A model generated the notes under the pieces. The model ran no database searches, was not told the origin of the DNA, and saw only the letters and a program-made list of their open reading frames with translations. A DNA stretch of 64,000 nt from Paulinella micropora (lineage: Eukaryota; Cercozoa; Imbricatea; Euglyphida), in NCBI GenBank assembly GCA_009731375.1, contig BJOX01000215.1, positions 489,589 through 553,588 of the forward strand. Direction: 5' to 3'. Shown in pieces: positions 19,254 to 29,438 of the stretch (its first letter is position 1; every line of letters starts with the position of its first letter). The translations under genes were made by a program, and so were the position numbers.

Positions 19254-21299
19254 ATGCCGCAACATCTTTACTCGCTTCTGTGCCAAGCTCTGGAGGATCG
19301 CCACCTAGCTCTGGCAATCGGGGGAGAGGAGCACGAGCGGCTGGCGCACGAATTGAGCGAGGGACCGAAGCCCCTGCTCGTTGTGATCGCGGGTGACTCG
19401 GGGGTGGGCAAGAGCAAATTGCTGTCGCAACTACTAGACGAAGATCTGCCCTTGTCCGGGGGCCAAGGAACTTCTTGCACGCGGTGCCCGCTGCACTTTG
19501 AATATGACCCAGGCACTGGGATGGACAAATTCGAGGTGGAGGTAGAGTTTTATGCGCGGGAGGAGTGGAGGGAGATGATGGAAACCTTGCTAAAAGATTT
19601 GGGGCCGGTGAGGCGAGGGGGTCGCACGTCTGGCTCTTTGGCTGCGCCAGGCCAGGCGGCCAGGTCGGCAGCGTTGCAGACCTTGTGCGAGCTCTACGAA
19701 GGACTAGAGCTTTGCCTGTCCCCGGGCTGTGGCGCGACTTTGCAAGCGTTGGAAGGTTGGTACCCAGAGCTGCACGCGTCGCTGGGAACTCGTGCCTCTT
19801 ATAAGGCCTCGACAGCCAGAGGAGCTCTGAAGGCGGCGGCCCGGGCTTGCAATGCAGGGCAGCAGCAGGAGAGTAATAGCCAGCGCAAGCGGCGGCGGGT
19901 CGCAGGCGGTGAGGCGTGGTGGGGGTGGGTGCGGAAGCTGGTTGTTAGGGGGCCTTTTGAGCTGCTGCGCAGGCGGCGTAAGGGTGCGGACGCGCGCGGG
20001 GGGCTGGTGCTGTGCGATTTACCAGGCAATAACGACTTCCAACAACTACGAGAAAACGCGTACGAGCAATATCTGCCGCGCGCCGATTGTGTTTTGCTTG
20101 TGTCCGACATTACGCGCGCCGTGACCAGCCGGCACAACTCGGACAAGCTTGATCGTGTTTTGCAGCTTTGTGCTCAGCATGGCCGGCTGCAGAGGTTGGC
20201 TTTCGTGTTAACCAAGACTGACACGGGGCTGGAGAGCGAGGAGCTTGCAGAGAGCAGAAGCTTATTTGATTACTGTGTGGGTCCACCTGACAGACCGCGC
20301 CCTTGCGCCAAGGGGAGGCAGTGTCAAGAGAAAAAGCACCGCAGCCTTCTACGCGCGTGCCAGCGTTGGCTGCGGCACAACACGGTCACGCTGCCGGCTC
20401 GCCACGTGGGCGACGACGACGACGACGACCAAGAAGAAGAAGAAGAGAAAAATCTGGCGGTGGTGCGGACGGCGATGCAGGCGGGGGGTGCTCCGGCCAA
20501 AGTCTGGGCGGCACTCGCGCGCAATGCCTTTGTCACGGACGCTCTGCACTCGCGTGTGGAGAACCAAGTCGCGAGGCTACTGGGCCCGCGGAGCTTGGCT
20601 TTGCGGGAGCTGGAAATGAAAGTGCACGCGACCAGCCCTACGGACTACGCGCGGCTCCGGACGGGGCAGGGCGGCTGTACATGGCAGCGCCTGGCACAGA
20701 CGGGGATTTCGCAGCTTAGGCGCTACCTGCGCCAGGAGGTCCTGCGCCCCGTACTCAAAAACCACGAGACCCGTCTGTTGCAACTCCTGGCCCTGCGCGT
20801 AGGTGCGGAGGCTACCCCTCGCGCGGGGCTAGCGGAAACCCCCGGGGCGCTGGCGGAGTTTAGGACACGTGTCGACAAGTGTCTCGCGCAACACTCGGCG
20901 GACTGGCAAAGGAGCTTTAGTGCCGAGGTCCACGCCGAGTACTCGCGCAGCGTAGAGCGCTTGGCTGAAGCAGAAGCCTTGTCGGAGCTCGCGACTCATT
21001 ATGGCGAAAGCCAGATAAGACATTACACCAACATGGCGGCCATCTTGAGGCGCCGGGGCTCCGCCTACAGCACACACGTCCCTCCGCATGATATTAACAC
21101 GTGGCACCTACGCCAAGAGGTGTTCGAGCTAGTAGCCCCGGAGGCCCGCGGGCGCCTGGCTGGCTTTATGGCGGGTGAATTTCGCCGGCGGCTTGCCCTC
21201 CTGGAGGCGGAACTAAAGTCCCTGCTGTGTGCGCTGCGCGCCCAGCAGCTGCAGTGTGACTTGATCCTAGCCCCAAAGGGAGTGGCACCAGAGTTGGCC

Positions 21300-21354
<55 letters not shown>

Positions 21355-21797
21355 TGCAGCCCGGCAGCAACCCCCGAGCCCTGCCCTCCTCGCTACAAGA
21401 GCCTGATAATTGGAGTCTGACCTGTTACAAAAGGCTGCAGGCGCCCGTTGACAAGCAAATGCAGAAGCTTTGCGCGCGTGTCGCCAAGGTGTCTGGACGC
21501 GGAGCCTTTCAGTCTCGCCTAGAAGAACTACGGGTTTCCCTGCAGCCCCACGTCTTGCTTGCGTTGCGTGGCAGCGCCCAGGCGCTCGAGGTTTGGTGGC
21601 AGGAATTCTGCGCAGAGCTACTAGCCGGGTACAGACGACAATTGGCGTATCTGGGCCACATTCTCCTATCTTCGCCCCAGCAGGCAAACTCACAGGTTCT
21701 GTTGATGTCCAAGCAGCAACAACACGAGCATGTAGAAGCCGTGGCGGCCTGGCACCGCCGTCTGGGCAAGGCCTTGCACACTGACGAAGGGATATAA
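19254..21797 (+). CDS. Dynamin-like large GTPase, SLIP-GC type, 847 aa
   Basis: ATG 19254 is the first Met after an AT-rich leader. G1 is GDSGVGKS (47-54), and a conserved GTSCTRCP (about 73-80) fits the switch region of the nuclear GTPase SLIP-GC/dynamin-N family. G3 is DLPGNND (~255-261) and G4 is LTKTDTG (~319-325). A long helical C-terminal half follows, interrupted by a poly-Asp/Glu loop and a pure Ser tract from an (AGT)n microsatellite at 21300-21353. The G-domain is complete, so the enzyme should bind and hydrolyse GTP; its cellular role (membrane or nuclear defence-like) is inferred from the family only. Confidence 0.8.
21300..21353 (+). repeat. (AGT)n microsatellite coding poly-Ser
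   Basis: Eighteen AGT units lie in frame in the GTPase gene. Length is likely to vary between isolates. Confidence 0.95.
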
Positions 21798-21977
21798 CCT
21801 TTGGCAGCAGCTCATACTTAATACGCCGCTGGCGCGGGGCAAGGGATAAGTAAGGAGCCGAAAAGTAAAGAGGCACCCTCCCCCCCCCCTCCCTTTTTGT
21901 CTCTATATCTAGACCCGCCCGCAGGGGGTGGCACGGCCGCGACCTAGCAATCAGACTGAGAGCACAATTAGTAAAAT
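21798..21977 (+). promoter_or_regulatory. Intergenic leader of surface-protein gene
   Basis: A 180-bp spacer contains AATTAGTAAAAT just before ATG 21978 and a C-run. Nothing else is recognisable. Confidence 0.25.
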
Positions 21978-24113
21978 ATGCCGTGCGTGTTGTTCGCGGC
22001 CCTCCTGCCGTTACTGTTGCACGCGTATTGTCCGTATGATCCTTCGATGGCCAGGCCCGGCGACCTGGTACTGGAGCTGTCAGTGAACGCCGCGGGTGAC
22101 AACTGGACGTTGCCGGCCGCCGGCGCCAACGGTGCAGACGCCTGGCACCCGTGGCGACGCCGCAGCGCGACGTCCGCGGCAGAGGCCGCGGCTGTTTGGG
22201 AGGTTTTTTGGCAGCCGGGAGAAGCTGCGCAGCAGTGCGGCGTGCTGCTGGGGCCATGCGGGCACACCTTTAGCGACGGCGGCATATTCGTAGTGGTAGT
22301 GCGCGGCCGGCTGCTAGCGTGGGCTATGACTTCAAAGTGGCGAGCTCAGCACGGCGGCGGGGTAGCCCTGCGCAAGGTCCTGCAATGGGGAGGGCTGCGG
22401 CTGGCGGCCGAGACGGGGCAACACTTCTACAACGAGGCGGCGCTGGAGTGGCTGCCGCCGCTGGACGAGCTAGACACGACGGGCCTGCAGAGCCTGGCGT
22501 TTAGCTTTGCGGGGCTGTCGCCGGCCGCGTGCTTCGATGTGTCGGGGCTGCGAGTGCCTGCGTCGCTGACCAGCATGCGCGCGGCCTTTGCGGATTCGCC
22601 TTGCCTCAGGTTTACCAATATCACGGGCTGGGAACTGTCGCGCGTGACAGGCACTGCCTACATGTTCCGCGGCACGCGGGCCATTTCAATGCCCGGGCTG
22701 GGTGACTGGAACATGTCACGGGTCGTGAACGCCAGCGGCATGTTTGAGGACGCGCCGCTGCTTGGGGCGGACCTGAGCAACTGGACGTTAGCGCCCATGG
22801 ACCCACAAGCCACCGCGGCCTTCTGCGAGGGCCTAGCGTGCGGGGATCTGCTGCGGCGACCCCGGGTGTGCGTGAGTGGCTGGCCTTCACAGAGCCCCTC
22901 CGGCTCGGCGTCGGTGACTAGCTCAGTGTCTGTGTCCAGCTCGGCGTCGGAGACCAGCTCAGCGTCGGAGACTAGCTCGGTGTCGGTGACCAGCTCTGCA
23001 TCGGTGACCAACTCAGTGTCAGTGTCCAGCTCAGCGTCAGAGACTAGCTCGGCGTCGGAGACTAGCTCAGTGTCTGTGTCCAGCTCGGCGTCGGAGACTA
23101 GCTCAGTGTCTGTGTCTAGCTCAGTGTCTGTGTCCAGCTCTGCATCGGTGACCAACTCAGTGTCAGTGTCCAGCTCAGCGTCAGAGACTAGCTCGGCGTC
23201 GGAGACTAGCTCAGTGTCAGTGTCCAGCTCGGCGTCGGAGACTAGCTCAGTGTCTGTGTCCAGCTCGGCGTCGGAGACCAGCTCAGTGTCAGTGTCCAGC
23301 TCAGCGTCGGAGACTAGCTCGGCGTCGGAGACTAGCTCAGTGTCAGTGTCCAGCTCGGCGTCGGAGACTAGCTCGGCGTCGGAGACTAGCTCGGCGTCGG
23401 AGACTAGCTCGGCGTCGGAGACTAGCTCGGCGTCGGAGACTAGCTCAGTGTCAGTGTCCAGCTCGGCGTCGGAGACCAGCTCAGCGTCGGTGACCATCTC
23501 TGCATCGGTGTCCAGCTCGGTGTCTGTGTCCAGCTCTGCGTCGGGGAGCGTCTCGCCATCGGTGAGTGTCTCTCCGTCGGCGACCCGCTCGGCTTCTGTG
23601 ACCAGTTCGGCGTCGGTGACCAACTCAGTGACTGCGACCAGATCAGCGTCCTTGTCCATTTCTGTGTCCGCGACCCTATCGGCGTCCTTGTCCCGCTCTG
23701 CGTCGGCGACTCGTTCGCCCGACGTGGACGAGTGTGCGCTGGGCACACACAATTGCCGGACTGACCAGACCTGTGTCAATACTCTTGGCTCCTTCCGTTG
23801 CGACTGCCCAACCGGCCAACAAAGCTACACCGCCCTGAACAGCACCACGCCGCTCACGCAGGGTTGGAGCGTCGCCGCCTCTTCCACCGGGTTCACCGCC
23901 ACCGGTGTGGACAACGTCCTGGATAATTCAGTAACTTCCCGCTGGCAGAGCGCGGACGGCTCCTACGCAGTCGATGCAGCCCTCAGCATGAGCAAGAACT
24001 GTACGGCTCGCGTCACTGCCTCGGCGCCGCTGACCGACAACGTCTCAGGCGTGCAGGGGGGACTGCGCGGACAGTATTTTACGTTAACCTCCGGCGCCCG
24101 CGCCTTGCTCTAA
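21978..24113 (+). CDS. Secreted surface protein: DUF285, Ser-rich repeats, EGF, discoidin-like
   Basis: A signal peptide ([18 protein letters not shown]) starts the protein. Residues ~200-275 carry BspA-like DUF285 units ([39 protein letters not shown]). Residues ~305-570 are an imperfect Ser/Val/Ala/Glu/Thr tandem repeat ([13 protein letters not shown]), a probable glycosylated stalk. Residues ~583-615 are a calcium-binding-type EGF module ([12 protein letters not shown]...[12 protein letters not shown]). A discoidin-like domain follows ([15 protein letters not shown]) but is cut by TAA 24111-24113; the same frame continues to 24458. It is probably an extracellular or virion-surface adhesion protein. 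A domain mix like this is common in protists and their large viruses. Confidence 0.75.
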   Translation: MPCVLFAALLPLLLHAYCPYDPSMARPGDLVLELSVNAAGDNWTLPAAGANGADAWHPWRRRSATSAAEAAAVWEVFWQPGEAAQQCGVLLGPCGHTFSDGGIFVVVVRGRLLAWAMTSKWRAQHGGGVALRKVLQWGGLRLAAETGQHFYNEAALEWLPPLDELDTTGLQSLAFSFAGLSPAACFDVSGLRVPASLTSMRAAFADSPCLRFTNITGWELSRVTGTAYMFRGTRAISMPGLGDWNMSRVVNASGMFEDAPLLGADLSNWTLAPMDPQATAAFCEGLACGDLLRRPRVCVSGWPSQSPSGSASVTSSVSVSSSASETSSASETSSVSVTSSASVTNSVSVSSSASETSSASETSSVSVSSSASETSSVSVSSSVSVSSSASVTNSVSVSSSASETSSASETSSVSVSSSASETSSVSVSSSASETSSVSVSSSASETSSASETSSVSVSSSASETSSASETSSASETSSASETSSASETSSVSVSSSASETSSASVTISASVSSSVSVSSSASGSVSPSVSVSPSATRSASVTSSASVTNSVTATRSASLSISVSATLSASLSRSASATRSPDVDECALGTHNCRTDQTCVNTLGSFRCDCPTGQQSYTALNSTTPLTQGWSVAASSTGFTATGVDNVLDNSVTSRWQSADGSYAVDAALSMSKNCTARVTASAPLTDNVSGVQGGLRGQYFTLTSGARALL

Positions 24114-24458
24114 CCGCTCACGGTCTCGTCCTACTTGGCGGCCAGCATGCCCGACCTTACCAGGGCCCCGGCTTCGCTGACTATCCTAGGTTCTAACGAC
24201 GGTGGGCTGAGCTGGGCCTTGCTCTACAATGCGAGCTGGACCTGGCTCGGCGCCCCCGGCGAGGCGCTCGCGTTCGCACCCGGCTCCGCCTCGCCCGCTA
24301 GTAGCGGGGCCTTCAGCACCCACCGCTTTGTCGTCACGCAAATGTACTACCTCATCTCAAAACAGGATGGTTCTGTTTGCACAAACGCGTATATTAGCAG
24401 CGCCCAGGTGGCCGAAGTCGGCCTGCTCCTGAAGCGGGCTGCGCAGTGCGCCCCTTAA
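24114..24458 (+). other. In-frame C-terminal continuation of the surface protein
   Basis: After TAA 24111-24113 the frame stays open for 114 codons (PLTVSSYLAASMPDLTRAP, then LTILGSNDGGLSWALLYNAS). This is the second half of the interrupted discoidin-like domain, so the TAA splits one domain. It is a nonsense mutation, a sequencing error or readthrough. Confidence 0.7.
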
Positions 24459-24588
24459 AACGAGTCGCTAGCTCGGCACCAGAAAGGATTCTGACGTTTT
24501 TGATGTTTACTGCTTGACCAAACGAGAAAAGAGTTATTTGCAAACAGTAAATGAAACGATTTAATAAAAGTCTGCAGTGCGTTGTGTC
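24459..24588 (+). promoter_or_regulatory. Intergenic spacer with TTTAATAAAAG motif
   Basis: This is a short AT-rich spacer with GATTTAATAAAAG ~25 bases before the next ATG; the same motif occurs near 17903. It may be a poly(A) or promoter element. Confidence 0.3.
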
Positions 24589-25781
24589 ATGGCGGCCCTC
24601 CGCGAATACGGCCTCTCGGCGGAGGTCTTGGCTATCAACAAGCAGCTTAACGCGAGCGAAAACAAACAAAGTGGCTGGCAGATCTGGCAAAGTTTCTGTC
24701 GCGTGTCTATGCCGATGTTGAGCTGACCTGGAAAGGCCAGTGTTTCAAAGATCTCCAGTTTACAAAAAAGGTCGGTAATATACCTGTCCTTAAGCAGTGG
24801 CTGGCTTTTGTGCCATTCCAGTCCCCTGCTGGAGCGGGAGCGGGAGCGTCAGCTAACATGACCCGTGTGTTCCTAAATCTTAAGGGATGGTCGCAGGACG
24901 AGAGCAAGTGGGGCAGAGTCTTGACAGCCGTACAAATTCTGCTTCTAAACCTAAGGAGCAAGCTATACCGCCTTAAAGGCGAAGAAACGTCTGTAATCGT
25001 CAGCTTGTCCCCCAAATGGCTTTTGACGCTGGCGGCGGTCGAGCAAGAGCTGGGCTTTAGTCACAAAGCGTCCAGCTATTTGGTGGTAATGCGCAAGTTG
25101 CCCAATCTGCAATACAGTCTTTGGCCAAACGAACTATTGAAATTTCTTTCCAACTGGCAGGAATGTGAAGCGGTACTACGCACCGAAATACTCACAGAAC
25201 CCAGAGAGCAAGCTGAACTTGACAGACTACGTGATATCAGGGAAAAAGTGATGCGATGGTGCAATGGGGAAGCTAACTTTACCTACCGAGAGCCACCGAC
25301 TAAAATAACAAAGCCACTGCTGCGGTTAATACAAGGCAGGAGACAGTGGGCACAAAAAAACAAGCCGCTGCTCAAAGAATTTGAAGGCGCCTTAGGGGAT
25401 GTAGATAAGCGCCTGTGTAAGGTAGTTAATGAAAGCGAGTCTCGGCGCGATGCTGTCATTCAGGCGCTCAGCAGGCTTGGCTCTGCGACGGAAGATTGGT
25501 TAATAAAGGTGTACCCGTTATGGTTCGCCGAAGAAGAAACCTTGTATCATGCAACTCATGCGCACATACTCAACGAAGAACTTGTGTTGAAAGCTAAGCA
25601 AATGCTACAAAAGAATATACCAGCTGACCAGCAGCAAGAAATGGATAAGTTGCTGAGGGTTTACGACGATATCTGCACACAACCTAGGCTATGTCCCAGA
25701 TGTGACAAGCCGATTAAGTCCGCGACCATCCGGCCCAACCTCCGGCGCCCGCGCCTGGCATTCGGAAAAGAAAACTTTTAA
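24589..25781 (+). pseudogene. Hypothetical protein gene with one frameshift, ~397 aa
   Basis: ATG 24589 (MAALREYGLSAEVLAINKQL) is protein-like but stops at ~24725. The frame that continues naturally (KWLADLAKFLSRVYADVEL, from ~24670) runs to 25781. The shift lies in the AAACAAACAAAG region near 24660-24672. The product is helical, with a C-terminal CX2C knuckle (LCPRCDKPIKS) and basic tail. LSRLGSATEDWL recalls the 944-aa protein. Function is unknown. Confidence 0.55.
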
Positions 25782-25877
25782 ATAAAAAACTTTTTAGCTC
25801 ACTTTCTCGTCGGTGGAGCCCCCGATTTGCTCAAAACAAAACCGAGCCTGGTGCCATACGAAAATCGCAATGTTACA

Positions 25878-26040
25878 GATTGGATTGAAATCTCGGCCCT
25901 TCTTTGCCCACCCCGCTTGCGCGGGCTGGAAAGGCATAAAGGGGGAGGCGCGGGGCCTTGCCCCCCGCGCCGCCTCATTGGAAAAATCACTGGTCGGATG
26001 GCTTAGACGGAGTTTGTCGTCTTCCTCCCCTCGGAGCCCC
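25878..26040 (-). mobile_element. Short Fanzor-derived element
   Basis: It starts at the same terminus as the full Fanzor elements (GATTGGATTGAAATCT at 25878). It keeps only the palindromic element (CCCCGCTTGCGCGGGC) and the left-end block CATTGGAAAAATCACTGGTC...GACGGAGTTTGTCGTC. The coding part is absent, so it is a non-autonomous derivative. Confidence 0.7.
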
Positions 26041-26068
26041 TTCACTTTCTCTCACTTGCCTCCTCCCA

Positions 26069-26290
26069 GGTTGGCCTAGCCAGTTATTCTGCTGACGAGT
26101 TTGTTTTGATATGGTCGAAAAAGGCAATACCAGAGGACACTTTGGCAAAGCACTCCGTTTCAGCCATATCACTAGCAAGAAATAGTTGTTTTCAAACATT
26201 CAATGAATCACAGGCGTGGATGTGGCTAAAGACAATTTGTTTCTTTTTTCTTTCTTGCAACTATGTAATAAAAGTCTGCTTGTTGGAAAA
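26069..26290 (+). repeat. Repeat family A, copy 1
   Basis: GGTTGGCCTAGCCAGTTATT onward; ~220 bp nearly identical to copies at 39652, 46750 and 52380. It includes an imperfect hairpin (GATATGGTCGAAAAAGG paired with CCGTTTCAGCCATATC) and ends in AACTATGTAATAAAAGTCTG. No coding capacity. Confidence 0.9.
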
Positions 26291-26938
26291 ATTGCAAGCA
26301 CAATAGTATATCAAGATCGTTTGGATCCGCTCCCTTTCTTAGTTCTCAGTGCTAACATTAAAATTTTGTCAGGGATATTTTGGCAAGATTTTTTCTTGTA
26401 CACAGGTGAAGCGCGCCCCTGCCCTCTCTCCGTCCCGGATACGATCGAAAAGGGCAGCGATTCCGGGCTTTTTGGAAGTGCCGCCTTCTTCGGCCATATC
26501 AGCCCAACCGGGCACACACACAGAATTTGGCGACAAATTTCATGCAAGAAAGGAGAGAGAGAGAGAGAGGGGGAAAACGGGGAGGGGGGCGCCCCCCCCC
26601 CTTCCCACCTCTCCTTCCTTCTCTTTTCACATCTTTCCCTCCCCCCGTTTTCTTCTCCCCCCGTTTTCCCCTTCCCCCCCCCCCCGGTTTNNNNNNNNNN
26701 TTTCCCCGGCAAATATGCGCACATACACATTTGACGACAAATTCCACGTAAGAAAAAGAAAGAGAGCGAGAGCGAGAGAAGACTTCAATCCAATCCGTCA
26801 CTCTCCTAGTTTTCAGTGTCAAGTGTAAGATTTCTTTCGGTTTTAAAATTTTTGTTGCAGTTCTTAGCGCCCCCCCTACTCCAACCATGCTTTCTTAGTT
26901 CTCCGTGCCAACATTAAAATTTTTTCAATGATATTTCG
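26291..26938 (+). repeat. Composite hairpin module B, copy 1
   Basis: In order: GGATATTTTGGCAAGATTTT and GCGCGCCCCTGCC; hairpin GATACGATCGAAAAGGGCAG with its complement (26441-26505); ACACAGAATTTGGCGACAAATTTC; GA-rich tract; G- and C-runs with the gap at 26691-26700; GGCAAATATGCGCACATACAC; TTTTGTTGCAGTTCTTAGCGCC; CCAACCATGC. The same order recurs in other copies across 35-60 kb. Confidence 0.85.
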
Positions 26939-27070
26939 GATTGGATTGAAATCTTAGAGAGGCGAACCCCTCCAGAGACCGGCCGGCAGCTGGAAGGGAG
27001 AAAGGGCAGCACGCGGCACGGGGGGCATGCCCCCCGGCGCGGGCTGCAGGGGGGGTCACGGGGGGCGCCG
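26939..27070 (-). mobile_element. Solo Fanzor terminus with palindrome
   Basis: GATTGGATTGAAATCTTAGAG begins exactly as in the intact Fanzor elements. About 130 bp, including the GGGGGGCATGCCCCCC palindrome, run directly into the 13-bp minisatellite. Confidence 0.75.
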
Positions 27071-28912
27071 CAAAATCGAAATGGAAAATCGAAATGGAAA
27101 ATCGAAATGGAAAATCGAAACAGAAAAGCAAAACAGAAAATCGAAATGGAAAATCGAAATGGAAAATCGAAATGGAAAATCGAAATGGAAAATCGAAACA
27201 GAAAAGCAAAACAGAAAATCGAAATGGAAAATTGAAATGGAAAATCGAAACAGAAAATCGAAATGGAAAATCGAAACAGAAAATCGAAACAGAAAAGCAA
27301 AACAGAAAATCGAAACAGAAAATCGAAACAGAAAATCGAAATGGAAAATCGAAACGGAAAATCGAAACAGAAAAGCAAAACAGAAAATCGAAACGGAAAA
27401 TCGAAACAGAAAATCGAAACAGAAAAGCAAAACAGAATAGCAAAACAGAAAATCGAAATGGAAAATCGAAATGGAAAATCGAAATGGAAAATTGAAATGG
27501 AAAATCAAAATGGAAAATCGAAATGGAAAATCGAAATGGAAAATCGAAACAGAAAATCGAAACAGAAAATCGAAACAGAAAAGCAAAACAGAAAAATCGA
27601 AATGGAAAATCGAAACAGAAAAATCAAAATAAAAAATCGAAATGGAAAATCGAAATGGAAAAGCAAAACAGATAATCGAAACAGAAAATCGAAATGGAGA
27701 ATCGAAACAGAAAATCGAAATGGAAAATCGAAATGGAAAATCGAAACAGGAAAGCAAAACAGAAAATCGAAATGAAAAATCGAAATGGAAAATCGAAATG
27801 GAAAATCGAAATGGAAAATCGAAATGGAAAATCGAAATGGAAAATCGAAATGGAAAATCAAAACAGAAAAGCAAAACAGAAAAGCAAAACAGAAAATCGA
27901 AATGGAAAATCGAAACAGAAAAGCAAAACAGAAAATCGAAATGGAAAATCGAAATGGAAAATCGAAATGGAAAATCGAAATCGAAAATCGAAACAGAAAA
28001 TCGAAATGGAAAATCGAAATGGAAAATCGAAATGGAAAATCGAAATGGAAAATCGAAATGGAAAATCGAAATGGAAAATCGAAATGGAAAATCGAAACAG
28101 AAAATCAAAACAGAAAAGCAAAACAGAAAAGCAAAACAGAAAATCGAAATGGAAAATCGAAATGGAAAATCGAAATGGAAAATCGAAATGGAAAATCGAA
28201 ATGGAAAATCGAAACAGAAAATCGAAACAGAAAATCGAAACAGAAAATCGAAACAGAAAAGCAAAACAGAAAATCGAAATGGAAAATCGAAACAAAAAAG
28301 CAAAACAGAAAATCGAAATGGAAAATCGAAACAGAAAATCGAAATGGAAAATCGAAATGGAAAATCGAAATGGAAAATCGAAATGGAAAATCGAAATGGA
28401 AAATCGAAATGGAAAATAGAAATGGAAAATCGAAATGGAAAATCGAAATAGAAAATCGAAACAGAAAAGCAAAACAGAAAATCGAAACAGAAAATCGAAA
28501 TGGAAAATCGAAATGGAAAATCGAAATAGAAAATCGAAACAGAAAATCGAAATGGAAAATCGAAATGGAAAATCGAAATAGAAAATCGAAACAGAAAAGC
28601 AAAACAGAAAATCGAAATGGAAAATCGAAATGGAAAATCGAAACAGAAAAGTAAAACAGAAAATCGAAATGGAAAATCGAAACAGAAAAGCAAAACTGAA
28701 AATCGAAACAGAAAAGCAAAACAGAAAAGCAAAACAGAAAAGCAAAACAGAAAATCGAAATGGAAAATCGAAATGGAAAATGGAAATGGAAAATAGAAAT
28801 GGAAAATCGAAATGGAAAATCGAAATGGAAAATCGAAATAGAAAGGCAAAACAGAAAAGCAAAACAGAAAAGCAAAACAGAATAGCAGAACAGAAAATCG
28901 AAACAGAGAAAG
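27071..28912 (+). repeat. 13-bp minisatellite, ~140 units
   Basis: The unit is GAAATGGAAAATC with variants (GAAACAGAAAATC, AAAACAGAAAAGC). Because 13 is not a multiple of 3 and no unit gives a stop, long frames stay open on both strands (up to ~650 codons on the minus strand); these are not genes. Confidence 0.97.
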
Positions 28913-29128
28913 AAAAGCAAGCAAGCAAAAGAGATGGATGAAAAGTGCTGGACCGGATTTCATCCAAATCATTGCAAAAACTCGAGGGGCCCCTGATCTT
29001 TTCCTTTTTATTTTATGGGCCACGTTTCAAACTAATTTAAAAATCAAAAATTGCTCAAACACACCTCACAATCTGTGTTAGTGTTCATTAAAATATGATC
29101 ACTGCGCATGTTTACATTTTGCTGCATG
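28913..29128. other. AT-rich spacer
   Basis: About 200 bp of AT-rich unique sequence between the minisatellite and the 71-bp repeats. No gene seen. Confidence 0.4.
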
Positions 29129-29341
29129 TGTGTCTGTTTTGGCTTGTGTACGACAAACCACCCTTCTGTTGGCTGTCGGATCTACAAACCGTGCTTATGT
29201 GTGTCTGTTCTGGCTTGTGTACGACCAACCACCCTTCTGATGGCTGTCGGATCCACAAACCGTGCTTATGTGTGTCTGTTTTGGCTTGTGTACGACAAAC
29301 CACCTTTCTGTTGGCTGTCGGATGTACAACATGTGCCTACC
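29129..29341 (+). repeat. Three 71-bp direct repeats upstream of the H3-tail gene
   Basis: Units lie at 29129-29199, 29200-29270 and 29271-29341, each with TGTGTCTGTT...TGGCTTGTGTACGAC...TGGCTGTCGGAT. The third diverges at its end. The position 100-300 bases before ATG 29439 suggests enhancer or promoter repeats. Confidence 0.9.
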
Positions 29342-29438
29342 ATGATACGCGTATCAAACCAAACGTTTTGCTATGCGCGGGACTTTTATACTGGCCCCTT
29401 TTCTGTATGGTGCCTAGGGCGGGCTACACAGGATCTAT
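29342..29438 (+). promoter_or_regulatory. Putative promoter of the H3-tail gene
   Basis: A perfect 12-bp palindrome GATACGCGTATC (29344-29355) is followed by GACTTTTATACTGG (TATA-like, ~29381) about 55 bases before ATG 29439. The assignment is by position and sequence likeness. Confidence 0.4.

Noticed and set aside
21166-22257. Minus-strand 363-codon frame with poly-Tyr
   Set aside because: Antisense of the GTPase poly-Ser microsatellite and of the next gene's start.
22658-23779. Minus-strand 373-codon acidic repeat frame
   Set aside because: Antisense shadow of the Ser-rich stalk repeats; no independent domains.
2909-24113. Reassignment of TAA to a sense codon
   Set aside because: Many intact genes here end in TAA (for example 15265, 21797, 25781, 33077), so the two in-frame TAA codons are better explained individually.
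27056-29023. Very long frames on both strands (up to 655 codons) of Phe/Asp/Ser or Lys/Glu/Asn repeats
   Set aside because: They are translations of a 13-bp minisatellite with no stop codons; neighbouring frames are equally open and no unique sequence is present.
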